Assembly (NCBI GenBank): GCA_017430535.1
Contig: JAFRMR010000023.1
Coordinates: forward strand, 169,029 to 233,028
DNA length: 64,000 nt
DNA from: Clostridia bacterium
Lineage (GTDB): Bacteria > Bacillota > Clostridia > Oscillospirales > Acutalibacteraceae
Direction of reading: 5' to 3'
Positions 34,188 to 44,408 of the stretch are shown here, one piece after another. Within the stretch, counting starts at the first letter, position 1. Every line of letters starts with the position of its first letter. Position numbers and translations under genes: made by a program. The notes beneath the pieces were generated by a model. It made no database searches. It was given only the letters and a program-made list of their open reading frames with translations, and was not told the DNA's origin.

Positions 34188-34973
34188 TTACAGATACTCT
34201 GCGAGAGCTTTGAGATTCTCTACCTGAACATCTGCTTTTATATCCTGTTTTTCATACTCTTCCTTAGTGGTGACGCCGCTGTAAACCAGGGCGCAGGGTA
34301 TGCCGTTATTCATGCCGATTGCAATATCCGTTGCGAGCCGGTCACCCACAAACGCAAGTTCTTCACCTTTACACCCAAGATACTCGGTTATGTACTCAAC
34401 CGTGGTGGCCATGGGCTTGCCCAGCACCAGTGGGCGCCTGCCGGTGGAGGCATAAAACATTTCTATCATAGAGCCGGTATCCAGCATAAAGCCGTCTGCC
34501 GTGGGGCAGTTGAGATCCGGGTGGGTGGCAATATAAACTGCGCCGCCGTAAATATACATTGCGGCTTTTCTTATCTTTTCGTAAGTGAGGGTTGTATCAA
34601 ACCCCAGCAGAACGATATCCGGGTTATCATCCACAAGGTTTATGCCGGCGTTTTTCATATCTGCAGTAAGCCGTTCGTTACCCAGAAGGTAAACCCTTTT
34701 GCCGGGATAATGCTTCTTGAGGTAATGGATTGCAACATGGGTGGAAACGATTATTTTGCTCTCATCCACGGGAAAGCCCATTTTTTCCAGCTTTTCGCGG
34801 CAGACTGCCGTGTTGTTTGAGGAATTGTTGGTGAAGAAGCAGAAATCCCTGCCTGTTTCTTTAAGCCGGTTTATAAAATCTACGGAACCTTCTATGAGCT
34901 TTCCGCTTAAATAGAAGGTACCGTCCATATCGATTATGAAATACCTGGTTTTTTCAAAAACTGATTTATCCAT
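34188..34973 (-). CDS. HAD-superfamily hydrolase, NagD-like (IIA)
   Basis: A 261-residue phosphatase with motif I FIIDMDGTFYLSG, motif II FFTNNSSNN, a class IIA cap domain, the VLGKP motif and motif IV FVGDRLATDIAIG. The NagD/AraL-like family dephosphorylates small sugar phosphates or nucleotides, and the precise substrate is unknown. It lies 34 bases after the coiled-coil gene on the same strand. Confidence 0.87.
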   Translation of the reverse strand: MDKSVFEKTRYFIIDMDGTFYLSGKLIEGSVDFINRLKETGRDFCFFTNNSSNNTAVCREKLEKMGFPVDESKIIVSTHVAIHYLKKHYPGKRVYLLGNERLTADMKNAGINLVDDNPDIVLLGFDTTLTYEKIRKAAMYIYGGAVYIATHPDLNCPTADGFMLDTGSMIEMFYASTGRRPLVLGKPMATTVEYITEYLGCKGEELAFVGDRLATDIAIGMNNGIPCALVYSGVTTKEEYEKQDIKADVQVENLKALAEYL

Positions 34974-35007
34974 TGTAAGTTTTGCACCGCAGCCGGATGC
35001 CTTCCTC

Positions 35008-35781
35008 TCAGTCCGTAAGATTATCCTGAGCTTCCTGTGTTGTGAGTGCCCTTATTTTATTGCGGGCATCCTGAAGCTCCCTGAGGCTCTGAGCGACGGC
35101 CTCATCCGCCTTGTTGAGGATATCGTCAACAAAATCCGTGGCGGAGCTTCTTATTTCGGAAGACCAGTTATTGGCCTTTTCAACAGAAGCGGCGGCATCA
35201 ATTTCTGCCTGGCCGGTAATATTTTCAAACTGCGCGTTGGCGGCGTCGATAATGGCTTTCGCCTTCTTTTCGGCTTCGTCAACCGTATTTTTTGCGTGCT
35301 CGGCAGAAACGGCAAGCAGATTATCGGCCTTTTCCTTTGCCTCAATAACTATTACGCTGTCATCCACAAGGGCGGCAGCTTCGGTACGGGCCCCTTCCCT
35401 TATCTGTGCGGCTTCGCCCTCGGCATCGCTGATTATCTTACCAGCCTGAGCTTCTGCCTCTGTAACTTTATTTTTACAGTAATCTTCTGTTTTGAGCACA
35501 AGGGTCCTTACTCTGTCCTCCGCGGCGGAAACAAGGGCTCTTGATTTTTCCTGAGCTTCAGTAACAACATTTACGGATTCGGTTTTTGCCTTGGCAAGGA
35601 TATTGTTTCTGTCCACAACAATAAGCTTTGCCTGGGAAATCTCTTTGGGAAGGCCTGCTCTTATTTCATCTATGGTGGTCCTTATGGCTTCCGCATCCAC
35701 CGCAACCTTTCCGCCCCTGAGTGTTTTGGAGCCGGATTCGATTATATCGTCTATCTGATTGAGAAGCTGGTCTGTATTCAT
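35008..35781 (-). CDS. Coiled-coil protein encoded with coaD
   Basis: A 257-residue, almost fully helical, Ala/Glu/Lys-rich protein with heptad-like spacing over residues 40-240 and no membrane span. It resembles ATP synthase b/E-type stalks or DivIVA-like filaments, but I see no specific signature. Its ATG overlaps the coaD stop by four bases (ATGA), so the two are translationally coupled. Function unknown; a scaffold or polar protein is possible. Confidence 0.65.
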   Translation of the reverse strand: MNTDQLLNQIDDIIESGSKTLRGGKVAVDAEAIRTTIDEIRAGLPKEISQAKLIVVDRNNILAKAKTESVNVVTEAQEKSRALVSAAEDRVRTLVLKTEDYCKNKVTEAEAQAGKIISDAEGEAAQIREGARTEAAALVDDSVIVIEAKEKADNLLAVSAEHAKNTVDEAEKKAKAIIDAANAQFENITGQAEIDAAASVEKANNWSSEIRSSATDFVDDILNKADEAVAQSLRELQDARNKIRALTTQEAQDNLTD

Positions 35782-36275
35782 CTGTATTTACTCCTTTCCC
35801 TTATGCGCTTTATGATGTCTTCGCAGACTTCTTCGGGCACAAAGTCCTTTATATCTCCGCCGAACTCGCAAACCTGCTTGACCACGCTGGAGGAGAGGAA
35901 CATATTCTCGGCGTTTGTGGTCATAAACACGGTTTCAAGCTCGGGGTTGAGTTTTTTATTGGTAAGGGCCTGCTGAAATTCATACTCAAAATCGGAAACG
36001 GCGCGCAGGCCTTTCACAACTACGCAGGCGCCCTTTTTCTCGGCGTACTCCGCAAGCAGGCCGCCGTACATATCAACCTCAACATTATCTATGCCGGCCG
36101 TGCATCTCTCAATGAGCTCAACTCTTTCGGAGGCGGTAAAGTAACTGTCCGGCTTATGGAAATTAACCATAACAACCACTATGACTTTATCAAAAACTTT
36201 TGCCGCCCGGCGGATAATATCTACATGGCCTTTTGTTACCGGGTCAAAGGAACCCGGGCAGATTGCAATTTTCAT
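35778..36275 (-). CDS. coaD: Phosphopantetheine adenylyltransferase
   Basis: A 165-residue nucleotidyltransferase starting [21 protein letters not shown], containing the TxGH ATP-binding motif. Later regions [24 protein letters not shown] and [15 protein letters not shown] are diagnostic. It makes dephospho-CoA, the fourth step of CoA synthesis. It follows rsmD by four bases, a pairing conserved in Firmicutes. Confidence 0.95.
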   Translation of the reverse strand: MKIAICPGSFDPVTKGHVDIIRRAAKVFDKVIVVVMVNFHKPDSYFTASERVELIERCTAGIDNVEVDMYGGLLAEYAEKKGACVVVKGLRAVSDFEYEFQQALTNKKLNPELETVFMTTNAENMFLSSSVVKQVCEFGGDIKDFVPEEVCEDIIKRIRERSKYR

Positions 36276-36279
36276 ACTG

Positions 36280-36816
36280 TCAGTCCTTCCTGTATATGGC
36301 AACCGAGGTTCTGCTGTACTTGTAAATCTTGTGCTCGCTCAGGCCTTCGGGGAGCTTCGGGGGCTGATTTTCAGAGGGGTATTCGCACACAGCCACGCCC
36401 CCGGGGGCGATAAAATCACTGACCTGCTCAAGGGCTCTGTCAAGCACTCCCGCGGCATAAGGCGGGTCAAGAAAAACAATATCAAACTTTTTGACATTCA
36501 TCCTGAGAAATGAGAAAGAATCCATGTGGACTATCTGCGATTTTTCGGTGAATTTTGTTTTTGTGACATTTTCCTTGATAACCGCAGCTGCGTTTTTATC
36601 GGAATCCACAAAAACAGCGCTTTCCGCTCCCCTGCTCAGGGCCTCAATGCCCAGCTGACCGGAGCCGGCAAACAGATCCAGAACCCGGCGGCCTTCAATC
36701 TCAAACTGAAGGGCGCTGAATACGGCTTCTTTGACTTTTTCGGATGTGGGCCTCGTGGTAAGGCCTTCAAGGGTTTTTAAGCTCATTCCCCTTGCAGAGC
36801 CGGTAATAACTCTCAT
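36280..36816 (-). CDS. rsmD: RsmD, 16S rRNA (guanine966-N2)-methyltransferase
   Basis: A 178-residue SAM enzyme with RVITGSARG at the start, SAM motif [20 protein letters not shown] and catalytic DPPY (FLDPPYAAG). It methylates G966 of 16S rRNA. ATG start with GGAGG upstream; it leads the rsmD-coaD-coiled-coil-HAD group. Confidence 0.93.
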   Translation of the reverse strand: MRVITGSARGMSLKTLEGLTTRPTSEKVKEAVFSALQFEIEGRRVLDLFAGSGQLGIEALSRGAESAVFVDSDKNAAAVIKENVTKTKFTEKSQIVHMDSFSFLRMNVKKFDIVFLDPPYAAGVLDRALEQVSDFIAPGGVAVCEYPSENQPPKLPEGLSEHKIYKYSRTSVAIYRKD

Positions 36817-36862
36817 AATATCCTCCGGTTTCAGGCGGAATAACGGACGCTCCGCTCTTTTT

Positions 36863-36892
36863 ATTTTCTCATACAGCGCCGATGATTGTCAA
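36863..36892 (-). promoter_or_regulatory. Candidate promoter of rsmD-coaD
   Basis: Minus-strand TTGACA at 36887-36892 and GAAAAT at 36863-36868 with an 18-base spacer. The -10 is imperfect. Confidence 0.5.
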
Positions 36893-37006
36893 GGCATATT
36901 TTACCTGCCAAATAATAATTATTTGTGAATTATTTTTAAAAAGTATTTTATTTTTAAGGCGGATGTGATATACTGTGTGCCGATTATGATGGGGTAGTAC
37001 AGGCAG

Positions 37007-38323
37007 GTGAGAGGGTTGGCAGTTAAAATATCTTCCGTTGACAAAGGAAGCTTATGCGATAAAAAGAAAATAGCGGCCGGCGACTGCGTAATCACCGTAA
37101 ACGGAAACCCCGTAAAGGATGTGCTTGACTACCGCTTTTACCTCAACGATACCAAAATCACCCTTGAAATACGCAAAGAAAACGGAAAAATCAAAAAATA
37201 CAGGTTCAGAAAAAGCGAAAGCGAAGATATAGGCCTTAATTTTGAAACCTACCTTATGGATAAGCAGCACGCCTGCAAAAACAAGTGTATCTTTTGCTTT
37301 ATTGACCAGCTGCCCAAGGGGCTGAGGGACAGCCTTTACTTTAAAGATGATGATGACCGCCTCTCCTTCCTTTTCGGCAACTATGTTACGCTGACCAACC
37401 TTGATGACGAAGAGGTTGAACGGCTTATAAAGATGCGAATAAGCCCCATAAACATTTCCGTGCACACTATGAACCCGCAGCTCCGGGTTGAGATGATGAA
37501 AAACTCCCGCTCCGGCGAATGCCTTGCATATATCAAAAAGTTTGCCGATGCGGGTATAGATATAAACGCCCAGCTTGTGCTCTGCCCCGGAATAAACGAC
37601 GGCAAGGAGCTGGAGTTTTCGCTGAAATCCCTTTTTGAGTACTACCCTGCAATGAAGAGCATTGCCTGCGTGCCCGTAGGCATCACCGCCCACAGGCAGA
37701 ACCTGCCCCACCTTGAATCCTACAACAGGGAGAGTGCAAGGCGGGTAATTGAAACCGTTGACAGGTTCAACAGAGAATTTGAGAAAATCCACGGCGAAAA
37801 AATTGCCTACGCTTCGGATGAATTTTACCTGATTGCCGAAGAAGAGATGCCCGGGGAAGATTATTACGATGATTACCCCCAGCTTGAAAACGGCGTGGGT
37901 ATGTGGACCCTGATGAAGGAAGAATTTTCACACGCTCTTGAAAATTGTGAAATCACGGAGCTCAGCCGAAAGGTTACCCTTGTGACGGGAACTGCCGCCT
38001 TCCCCCTTATTGAGGAACTGGCCGGGAAAGCCATGGAGAAAATAACAGGCCTGGATATTCAGGTTGTGCCGGTAATAAACCACCTTTTCGGCGAAACCGT
38101 TACGGTTTCCGGGCTGATTACCGGAGGAGATATTATAACTGCCGTTGAAGGAAAGGAACTTGGCGAAGAGCTTGTGATACCCCCCAACTGCCTGAGAAAA
38201 GAGGGGGATATGTTCCTTGACAATATGACGGTGGATGAGCTCAGCGAAAAGCTGGGAGTAAAAGTACGCACCAACGCAAACGGCGGAGACGGTTTGCTCC
38301 GCGCCATGACAGGAGGAGAATAA
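37007..38323 (+). CDS. DUF512 / PDZ-radical SAM family protein
   Basis: A 438-residue protein. Residues 1-60 form a PDZ-like domain (GSLCDKKKIAAGDCVITVNG). A radical-SAM-type cluster motif follows at Cys90-x3-Cys94-x2-Cys97 (CKNKCIFCF), then the DUF512 C-terminal region. These proteins commonly stand next to der in Firmicutes, as here: the stop shares one base with the der ATG. The function of the family is not established. The GTG at 37007 is used as start; a TTG at 37016 has a better-placed AGGTGAGAGG. Confidence 0.88.
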   Translation: MRGLAVKISSVDKGSLCDKKKIAAGDCVITVNGNPVKDVLDYRFYLNDTKITLEIRKENGKIKKYRFRKSESEDIGLNFETYLMDKQHACKNKCIFCFIDQLPKGLRDSLYFKDDDDRLSFLFGNYVTLTNLDDEEVERLIKMRISPINISVHTMNPQLRVEMMKNSRSGECLAYIKKFADAGIDINAQLVLCPGINDGKELEFSLKSLFEYYPAMKSIACVPVGITAHRQNLPHLESYNRESARRVIETVDRFNREFEKIHGEKIAYASDEFYLIAEEEMPGEDYYDDYPQLENGVGMWTLMKEEFSHALENCEITELSRKVTLVTGTAAFPLIEELAGKAMEKITGLDIQVVPVINHLFGETVTVSGLITGGDIITAVEGKELGEELVIPPNCLRKEGDMFLDNMTVDELSEKLGVKVRTNANGGDGLLRAMTGGE

Positions 38324-39654
38324 TGGCCCGTAGTATTGTAGCCATTGTGGGAAGACCCAATGTGGGCAAATCCACGCTTTTCAATAAACTTGTGGGCTCC
38401 CGGGTTGCCATAGTGGATGATACGCCGGGGGTTACAAGAGACAGAATATTCGGTGACTGCGAGTGGCTCAACAGGCATTTTACCCTTATTGATACCGGCG
38501 GAATTGAGCCCTCCGGGGATGATATTATCCTTAAGCAGATGATAAGGCAGGCCCAGCTTGCCATTGACAGCGCCGATGTGATTATCTTTGTGACCGATAT
38601 ACGCACCGGGGTTGTATCAACGGATATGGATGTTGCCGCCATGCTTCAGAAGAGCGGTAAGCCGGTTATACTTGCCGTAAACAAGTGCGACACCATAGGC
38701 GAACTGCCCCCGGATTTTTATGAATTTTACAATCTCGGCCTCGGCGACCCCATTGCCGTTTCATCGGTTCACGGCCACGGCACCGGAGACCTGCTGGATG
38801 AGGTTCTTAAATATCTGCCCTCATACGATGAGGAGGCGGAAGATACCGATGACTGCGTAAAGGTGGCGGTTATAGGCAAGCCCAATGTGGGCAAATCCTC
38901 ACTGGTAAATGCGGTGCTTGGCGAAAACAGGATGATTGTATCCGACATAGCGGGCACCACCAGAGACGCCACGGACTCACTGGTTGAAAATGAGCACGGC
39001 AGATTTGTGTTTATTGATACCGCAGGCCTGCGCCGCAAAAGCAAGGTTTACGATCAGGTGGAAAAATATTCCGTTATAAGAGCCCGTATGGCTGTGGAAA
39101 GATCCACGGTGTGCGTTATTATGATTGACGCTCAGGAGGGCTTTACGGAGCAGGATTCTAAAATTGCCGGCATTGCCCACGAAATGGGCAAGGGCTGCAT
39201 AATTGCGGTGAATAAATGGGATGCTGTTGAAAAAGACGGCAAAACCATGGACAGCATGCGCAAAAAACTGATGAACGATTTTTCCTTTATGTCCTACGCA
39301 CCCATTATATTCATCTCGGCAAAAGAGGGCACAAGAATAGACCGCCTGTTTGAGCTGATAAAATTTGTGGATTCACAGAACGCAATGAGGATTTCCACCG
39401 GCAAGCTCAATGAGGTGCTGGCAGATGCCACCGCCAGGGTTCAGCCCCCTTCGGACAAAGGAAGACGGCTTAAGGTTTTCTATATGACACAGGCCTCCAC
39501 AAGGCCGCCCACATTTGTTTGCTTTGTTAACAGCGCGGAGCTGTTCCATTACAGTTATCAGAGATATATCGATAACCGTATAAGAGAGGTTTTCGGCCTT
39601 GAAGGCACACCTACGAGAATGGTTATAAGAGAAAGAGAGTCCAAAAAGAAATGA
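38323..39654 (+). CDS. der: Der (EngA) ribosome-associated GTPase
   Basis: A 443-residue protein with two tandem G domains (GRPNVGKSTLFNKL at about 8 and GKPNVGKSSLVNAV at about 186) and a C-terminal KH-like domain (GRRLKVFYMTQASTRPPTFVCFVN). It is needed for 50S assembly. It overlaps both neighbours by one and four bases. Confidence 0.97.
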   Translation: MARSIVAIVGRPNVGKSTLFNKLVGSRVAIVDDTPGVTRDRIFGDCEWLNRHFTLIDTGGIEPSGDDIILKQMIRQAQLAIDSADVIIFVTDIRTGVVSTDMDVAAMLQKSGKPVILAVNKCDTIGELPPDFYEFYNLGLGDPIAVSSVHGHGTGDLLDEVLKYLPSYDEEAEDTDDCVKVAVIGKPNVGKSSLVNAVLGENRMIVSDIAGTTRDATDSLVENEHGRFVFIDTAGLRRKSKVYDQVEKYSVIRARMAVERSTVCVIMIDAQEGFTEQDSKIAGIAHEMGKGCIIAVNKWDAVEKDGKTMDSMRKKLMNDFSFMSYAPIIFISAKEGTRIDRLFELIKFVDSQNAMRISTGKLNEVLADATARVQPPSDKGRRLKVFYMTQASTRPPTFVCFVNSAELFHYSYQRYIDNRIREVFGLEGTPTRMVIRERESKKK

Positions 39655-40151
39655 TTGTTTTGGGAATTGACCCCGGCTACGCAATTGTGGGCTGCGGTGT
39701 TGTGGAGTATAAGGATAATAAATTCCGTATGCTTGAATTCGGCGCCATTACCACACAGGCCGGCGCCCCCTTTTCGGAGAGGCTGGAAAAAATCTGGGAT
39801 GAAATAAACGCCCTGATGAATAAATACCCCATTTCCGCCGTGGCTATGGAAAAGCTGTTTTTCAACACAAACCAGAAAACGGCCATTGATGTTGCCCAGG
39901 CAAGAGGAGTTCTGGCCCTTGCGGCAAAAAAGAACAACCTGCCCCTTTTTGAATACACCCCTCTGCAGGTAAAGCAGAGCGTGGTGGGTTACGGCAGGGC
40001 GGAAAAAAAGCAGGTTCAGGAAATGACAAAAATCCTGCTTAATCTTGAAAAAATACCCAAGCCCGACGACGCCGCCGATGCCCTTGCAATGGCAATATGC
40101 CACTGCCACAGCGCAGGCTCCCGTCTGGGTTCGCTGAGAGTGAAAGGATAA
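39651..40151 (+). CDS. ruvC: Holliday junction resolvase RuvC
   Basis: A 166-residue RNase H-fold nuclease with the N-terminal catalytic Asp in VLGIDPGYA, the acidic residue in VAMEKLFFNTNQKTA, and the final pair in KPDDAADALAMA. It cleaves Holliday junctions with RuvAB. Start overlaps der by four bases (ATGA). Confidence 0.96.
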   Translation: MIVLGIDPGYAIVGCGVVEYKDNKFRMLEFGAITTQAGAPFSERLEKIWDEINALMNKYPISAVAMEKLFFNTNQKTAIDVAQARGVLALAAKKNNLPLFEYTPLQVKQSVVGYGRAEKKQVQEMTKILLNLEKIPKPDDAADALAMAICHCHSAGSRLGSLRVKG

Positions 40152-40154
40152 ACT

Positions 40155-40763
40155 ATGTTTTACAGTATTACCGGCAAAATCGTATATACCGGCGAGAATG
40201 CAATAGCCGTTGACTGCAGCGGAGTGGCTTTTTACCTTACCGTATCCGCCAACACACTGAGAAAGTGCGGGGATGTGGGAGATACACAGACTCTCTTTAC
40301 TTACCTGAGCGTAAGAGAGGATGCCCTTGACCTTTTCGGCTTTGCGGATAAAGCGGAGCTTGACTGCTATAAACTGCTCACCGGTATTTCGGGAGTAGGC
40401 CCCAAGGCGGCCATAGCCATACTTTCTGCCCTTACACCGGATGCCCTTGCCCTGGCAGTTGCCGGGGACGACGCCAAATCCATTTCGGCGGCTCAGGGTA
40501 TAGGCGCAAAAATTGCAAACAGAATTATCCTTGAGCTCAAGGGAAAGATAGATTCAATCCCCGTTTCTTCCGGCTCCCTGGGCAATATTGCCGCAGTCAA
40601 GAAATCCGCCCTGAGCTATGCGGGAGAGGATGCGGTGAACGCCCTTGTGATGCTGGGATACTCCAAGAGCGAAGCGGGCATTGCCGTAGGCAAGCTTGAC
40701 GGCAACCTTTCCACCGAGGAAATGATTAAGCAGGCCCTTGCTCTGCTGGCAAAGAATATGTAA
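40155..40763 (+). CDS. ruvA: Holliday junction branch migration protein RuvA
   Basis: A 202-residue protein: OB-fold N-terminus (MFYSITGKIVYTGENAIAVDCSGV), tandem helix-hairpin-helix (ISGVGPKAAIAIL, AQGIGAKIANRIILELKGK), and a C-terminal RuvB-binding domain (DAVNALVMLGYSKSEA). It binds four-way junctions. Confidence 0.96.
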   Translation: MFYSITGKIVYTGENAIAVDCSGVAFYLTVSANTLRKCGDVGDTQTLFTYLSVREDALDLFGFADKAELDCYKLLTGISGVGPKAAIAILSALTPDALALAVAGDDAKSISAAQGIGAKIANRIILELKGKIDSIPVSSGSLGNIAAVKKSALSYAGEDAVNALVMLGYSKSEAGIAVGKLDGNLSTEEMIKQALALLAKNM

Positions 40764-40777
40764 GGAGGAAGAGATAA

Positions 40778-41809
40778 ATGGACAGTGACTTTGAGAGCAG
40801 ATTTGTGAATGCGGAATACTCCCCCTCCGATGACAACGATATAGAATTATCTTTAAGGCCTAAAATCATTGCGGATTATGTGGGCCAGGAAAAGGTTAAA
40901 GAGAACCTTTCCGTCTATATAGAGGCAGCCCGGCAGAGGGGCGAACCCCTTGACCATGTGCTGCTTTACGGCCCTCCGGGCCTGGGCAAAACCACACTTG
41001 CAGGCATTATAGCCAACGAGATGGGAGTAAACTTCCGGGTAACCAGCGGCCCTGCCATTGAAAAACCCGGCGACCTTGCAGCCCTGCTGACTAACCTGAG
41101 CGAAGGGGATGTGCTGTTTATTGATGAAATCCACCGCCTTTCAAGGGCAGTGGAGGAAGTGCTTTACCCGGCAATGGAAGATAACGAGCTGGATATTATC
41201 ATAGGCAAAGGGCCCTCCGCCCGTTCAATACGCCTTGACCTTAACCCCTTTACCCTTGTAGGCGCCACCACAAGGGCGGGTCAGCTTTCCGCCCCCCTGC
41301 GTGACAGGTTCGGCGTTATTTTCCGCCTGGAGCTTTACACACCCGAAGAGCTTTCGGAAATTGTTACCCGCTCCGCCGGAATACTGGGCATTAACATTGA
41401 GCCTGAGGGAGCTATGGAAATTGCCTCACGCTCAAGGGGAACACCCAGAATTGCAAACCGCTTCCTCAAGAGGGCCAGAGACTTTGCCCAGATTGTGGGG
41501 GACGGCTCAATCACAAAGGAAGTGGCGTCCCTTGCCCTTTCAAAAATGGAAGTGGACGACCTGGGCCTTGATTCCATTGACAGGCTCATACTTACCACAA
41601 TGATAAAGAACTACAACGGCGGACCCGTAGGCCTTGAAACCATTGCCGCCGCCATAGGCGAAGAATCCGTAACCATTGAGGATGTTTACGAGCCCTATCT
41701 TATGCAGATAGGTTTTCTGAGCAGAACTCCCAGGGGAAGATGCGTTTCCCCGGCGGGCTACAGGCACCTGGGCTTCCAGATGCCCGGCCAGCAGAAACTT
41801 GACGTGTAA
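40778..41809 (+). CDS. ruvB: Holliday junction helicase RuvB
   Basis: A 343-residue AAA+ motor: [19 protein letters not shown], Walker [15 protein letters not shown], Walker [10 protein letters not shown], sensor GATTRAG, and the C-terminal winged helix ending [30 protein letters not shown] precedes the ATG. Completes ruvCAB. Confidence 0.97.
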   Translation: MDSDFESRFVNAEYSPSDDNDIELSLRPKIIADYVGQEKVKENLSVYIEAARQRGEPLDHVLLYGPPGLGKTTLAGIIANEMGVNFRVTSGPAIEKPGDLAALLTNLSEGDVLFIDEIHRLSRAVEEVLYPAMEDNELDIIIGKGPSARSIRLDLNPFTLVGATTRAGQLSAPLRDRFGVIFRLELYTPEELSEIVTRSAGILGINIEPEGAMEIASRSRGTPRIANRFLKRARDFAQIVGDGSITKEVASLALSKMEVDDLGLDSIDRLILTTMIKNYNGGPVGLETIAAAIGEESVTIEDVYEPYLMQIGFLSRTPRGRCVSPAGYRHLGFQMPGQQKLDV

Positions 41810-41821
41810 AGAGGATTACCA

Positions 41822-42691
41822 ATGCGTACTGCAGATTACTGGAAAGAATATGAACTGATTGACTGTTCGGGCGGCGAAAGGCTTGAACGGTGGGGCGATA
41901 TTATACTTGTGCGCCCGGATCCTCAGGTTATCTGGAATACGCCGAAGGAAAATCCTCTCTGGTATAATCCCCATGCAGTCTACAACCGCTCAAGCTCCGG
42001 CGGCGGAAGCTGGCAGGTAAAAAAGAAAATGCCGGATGTGTGGCAGATAGGGTTTGAAAACCTTAAATTCAACATTAAAGCCATGGGCTTCAAGCACACC
42101 GGTCTTTTCCCCGAGCAGGCGGTAAACTGGAAAATGACTGCCGAAATAATAAAAAACGCAGGAAGGCCCGTTAAGGCGCTGAACCTTTTTGCCTATACAG
42201 GCGGAGCCACCCTTGCAGCCCTCAATGCGGGGGCAAGCGTAACACATGTAGATGCTTCCAAGGGAATGACCCTGTGGGCAAAGGAAAATGCCGCCGCCAG
42301 CGGACTTTCGGACAGACCCGTAAGGTGGCTTGTGGATGACTGCATAAAATTTGTTCAGAGAGAAATCCGCAGAGGCAACACCTACGATATTATCATAATG
42401 GACCCGCCCTCCTACGGCAGAGGCCCCGGAGGCGAGGTATGGAAGCTGGAAAACGAAATATATGATTTTGTGAGCCTCTGCTCACAGCTGCTTTCGGAGA
42501 GCCCCCTTATGGTGCTGATAAATTCCTACACCACCGGGCTTTCACCCAGCGTAATGGAATACATACTCTGTGAAACCGTGGGCAGAAAATATACGGGCAA
42601 AACAGAGAGCGATGAAATAGGACTGCCCGTTTCTTCAAAGCCCGGCAGGGTACTGCCCTGCGGCGCCAGCGCAATCTGGAAAAAAGGATAA
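41822..42691 (+). CDS. RlmI/RlmK-like SAM-dependent rRNA methyltransferase
   Basis: A 289-residue Rossmann methyltransferase. The SAM motif is [19 protein letters not shown], with ASKGM following it, and the catalytic segment is [14 protein letters not shown]. It lacks the N-terminal PUA domain of full RlmI. It probably modifies rRNA, but the target base is unknown. It lies 13 bases after ruvB and five before ecfA1. Confidence 0.85.
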   Translation: MRTADYWKEYELIDCSGGERLERWGDIILVRPDPQVIWNTPKENPLWYNPHAVYNRSSSGGGSWQVKKKMPDVWQIGFENLKFNIKAMGFKHTGLFPEQAVNWKMTAEIIKNAGRPVKALNLFAYTGGATLAALNAGASVTHVDASKGMTLWAKENAAASGLSDRPVRWLVDDCIKFVQREIRRGNTYDIIIMDPPSYGRGPGGEVWKLENEIYDFVSLCSQLLSESPLMVLINSYTTGLSPSVMEYILCETVGRKYTGKTESDEIGLPVSSKPGRVLPCGASAIWKKG

Positions 42692-42696
42692 CAGGA

Positions 42697-43542
42697 ATGG
42701 AAAATAAGCTCATCGAAATCAAAAACGCATATTATTTTTATGATCCGGAAGAAGAGGGCAAAGAACCCGAACCGGCTCTTAAAAATGTAAGCCTTGACAT
42801 ATATGAGGGCGAATTTGTTGCTGTGCTCGGTCACAACGGCTCGGGCAAGAGCACCCTTGCCAAGCTTTGCAATGCGGTTTTTGAGCCTGCCCGGGGTACA
42901 GTTACCGTGGACGGCATACCCTCGGACTCGGAAGAAAACGGCGACCTTATACGCCGCAAGGTGGGCATGGTATTTCAGAACCCGGATAACCAGATTGTGG
43001 CTACCATAGTGGAGGATGATGTGGCCTTCGGTCCCGAAAACTTAGGGGTTGATCCCGCGGAAATAAGGAAAAGAGTTGACAGCGCTTTAAAGAGCGTGAA
43101 TATGTATGAATACCGTGAAAGGCAGCCTCACAACCTTTCCGGCGGCCAGAAGCAGAGGGTTGCCATTGCCGGAGTTATTGCCATGCAGACAAAGTGCATT
43201 GTGCTTGACGAGCCCACGGCAATGCTGGACCCTATGGGCCGTGATGAGGTAATGGATACCATACACAAGCTGAATAAAGAAATGGGCATAACCGTGGTGC
43301 TTATCACTCATTTTATGGATGAGGCGGTAAAAGCAGACAGGGTTGTGATTATGGATAAAGGCGAAATTATAACAACCGGTACTCCCCGCGAAGTGTTTTC
43401 AAAGGTGGATTTCCTCAGAGAACATAAGCTGGATGTGCCCCAGTCAACCGAGCTGTGCAATGCCCTTGGCATAAAAGGCTGCGTACTTGATACCGATGAG
43501 TGCGTAGAAGTGCTTGGCAGGATATTGGGAGGTGCGGTATGA
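42697..43542 (+). CDS. ecfA1: ECF transporter ATPase EcfA1
   Basis: A 281-residue ABC ATPase: Walker [16 protein letters not shown]-loop [26 protein letters not shown] (typical of EcfA), signature [13 protein letters not shown], Walker [14 protein letters not shown]. One of the two ATPases driving vitamin-type ECF transporters. Coupled to ecfA2 through an ATGA overlap. Confidence 0.94.
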   Translation: MENKLIEIKNAYYFYDPEEEGKEPEPALKNVSLDIYEGEFVAVLGHNGSGKSTLAKLCNAVFEPARGTVTVDGIPSDSEENGDLIRRKVGMVFQNPDNQIVATIVEDDVAFGPENLGVDPAEIRKRVDSALKSVNMYEYRERQPHNLSGGQKQRVAIAGVIAMQTKCIVLDEPTAMLDPMGRDEVMDTIHKLNKEMGITVVLITHFMDEAVKADRVVIMDKGEIITTGTPREVFSKVDFLREHKLDVPQSTELCNALGIKGCVLDTDECVEVLGRILGGAV

Positions 43543-44408
43543 GCAAAGCCATTGAAATTACCAACCTAACCCACAAATACACCCAGAGCGGAGCTCAGGA
43601 GGTTGTCGCCGTATCGGATGTGAACCTTTCCATAGAGAAAGGTGAATCCATAGGCATAATCGGCCACACCGGCTCCGGCAAGAGCACGCTTATTTCCCAT
43701 TTCAACGGGTTGCTCAAACCCACATCGGGAGATGTGGTTGTGGACGGCACAAATATCTGGGCCGATAAGGAGACCCTCAGAAACGCAAGATTCAAGGTGG
43801 GCCTTTGCTTCCAGTACCCGGAGTATCAGCTTTTTGAAGAAACCGTTTATAAAGATATTGCTTTCGGCCCCAAAAACATGAAGCTTTCACCGGAAGAAAT
43901 TGATGAAAGAGTGCTCAGGGCCGCAGAGTTTACCGGAATAAGCAAAAGCATGCTGGAAAAATCACCCTTTGAGCTTTCCGGCGGCGAAAAACGCAGGGCG
44001 GCAATAGCAGGGGTTATTGCCATGAACCCGGAGGTAATAGTGCTGGATGAGCCGGCTGCAGGCCTCGACCCCGCAGGGCGCAAGAGCCTTATTGATATGA
44101 TAAAAGCCTACCGTGACAGCACCGGCTCCACGGTTATTATGGTTACCCATAATATGGAGGATATTGCCCGCATTGCGGAAAGACTTATTGTAATAAACAG
44201 AGGTAAAATTGCCCTTGACGGCACGGTTGACGAGGTTTTCTCACGCAGCGACGACCTGGTTCAGTGGGGCCTCAAAGTGCCTGAAATAACCGAAGTATTT
44301 ACCCGCCTTCACAATATGGGCTGCAATGTGCCCCGGGGGGTATATACCGTTGATGAGGGCGTAAAAATCCTCTCACGGGTTATGAGGGGAGGTGCAGGCC
44401 TTGGTTAA
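43539..44408 (+). CDS. ecfA2: ECF transporter ATPase EcfA2
   Basis: A 289-residue ABC ATPase with [50 protein letters not shown] and [13 protein letters not shown]. The YPE-x-QLF stretch is characteristic of EcfA2. The ATG at 43539 overlaps the ecfA1 stop; an upstream in-frame extension inside ecfA1 is unlikely. Confidence 0.94.
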   Translation: MSKAIEITNLTHKYTQSGAQEVVAVSDVNLSIEKGESIGIIGHTGSGKSTLISHFNGLLKPTSGDVVVDGTNIWADKETLRNARFKVGLCFQYPEYQLFEETVYKDIAFGPKNMKLSPEEIDERVLRAAEFTGISKSMLEKSPFELSGGEKRRAAIAGVIAMNPEVIVLDEPAAGLDPAGRKSLIDMIKAYRDSTGSTVIMVTHNMEDIARIAERLIVINRGKIALDGTVDEVFSRSDDLVQWGLKVPEITEVFTRLHNMGCNVPRGVYTVDEGVKILSRVMRGGAGLG

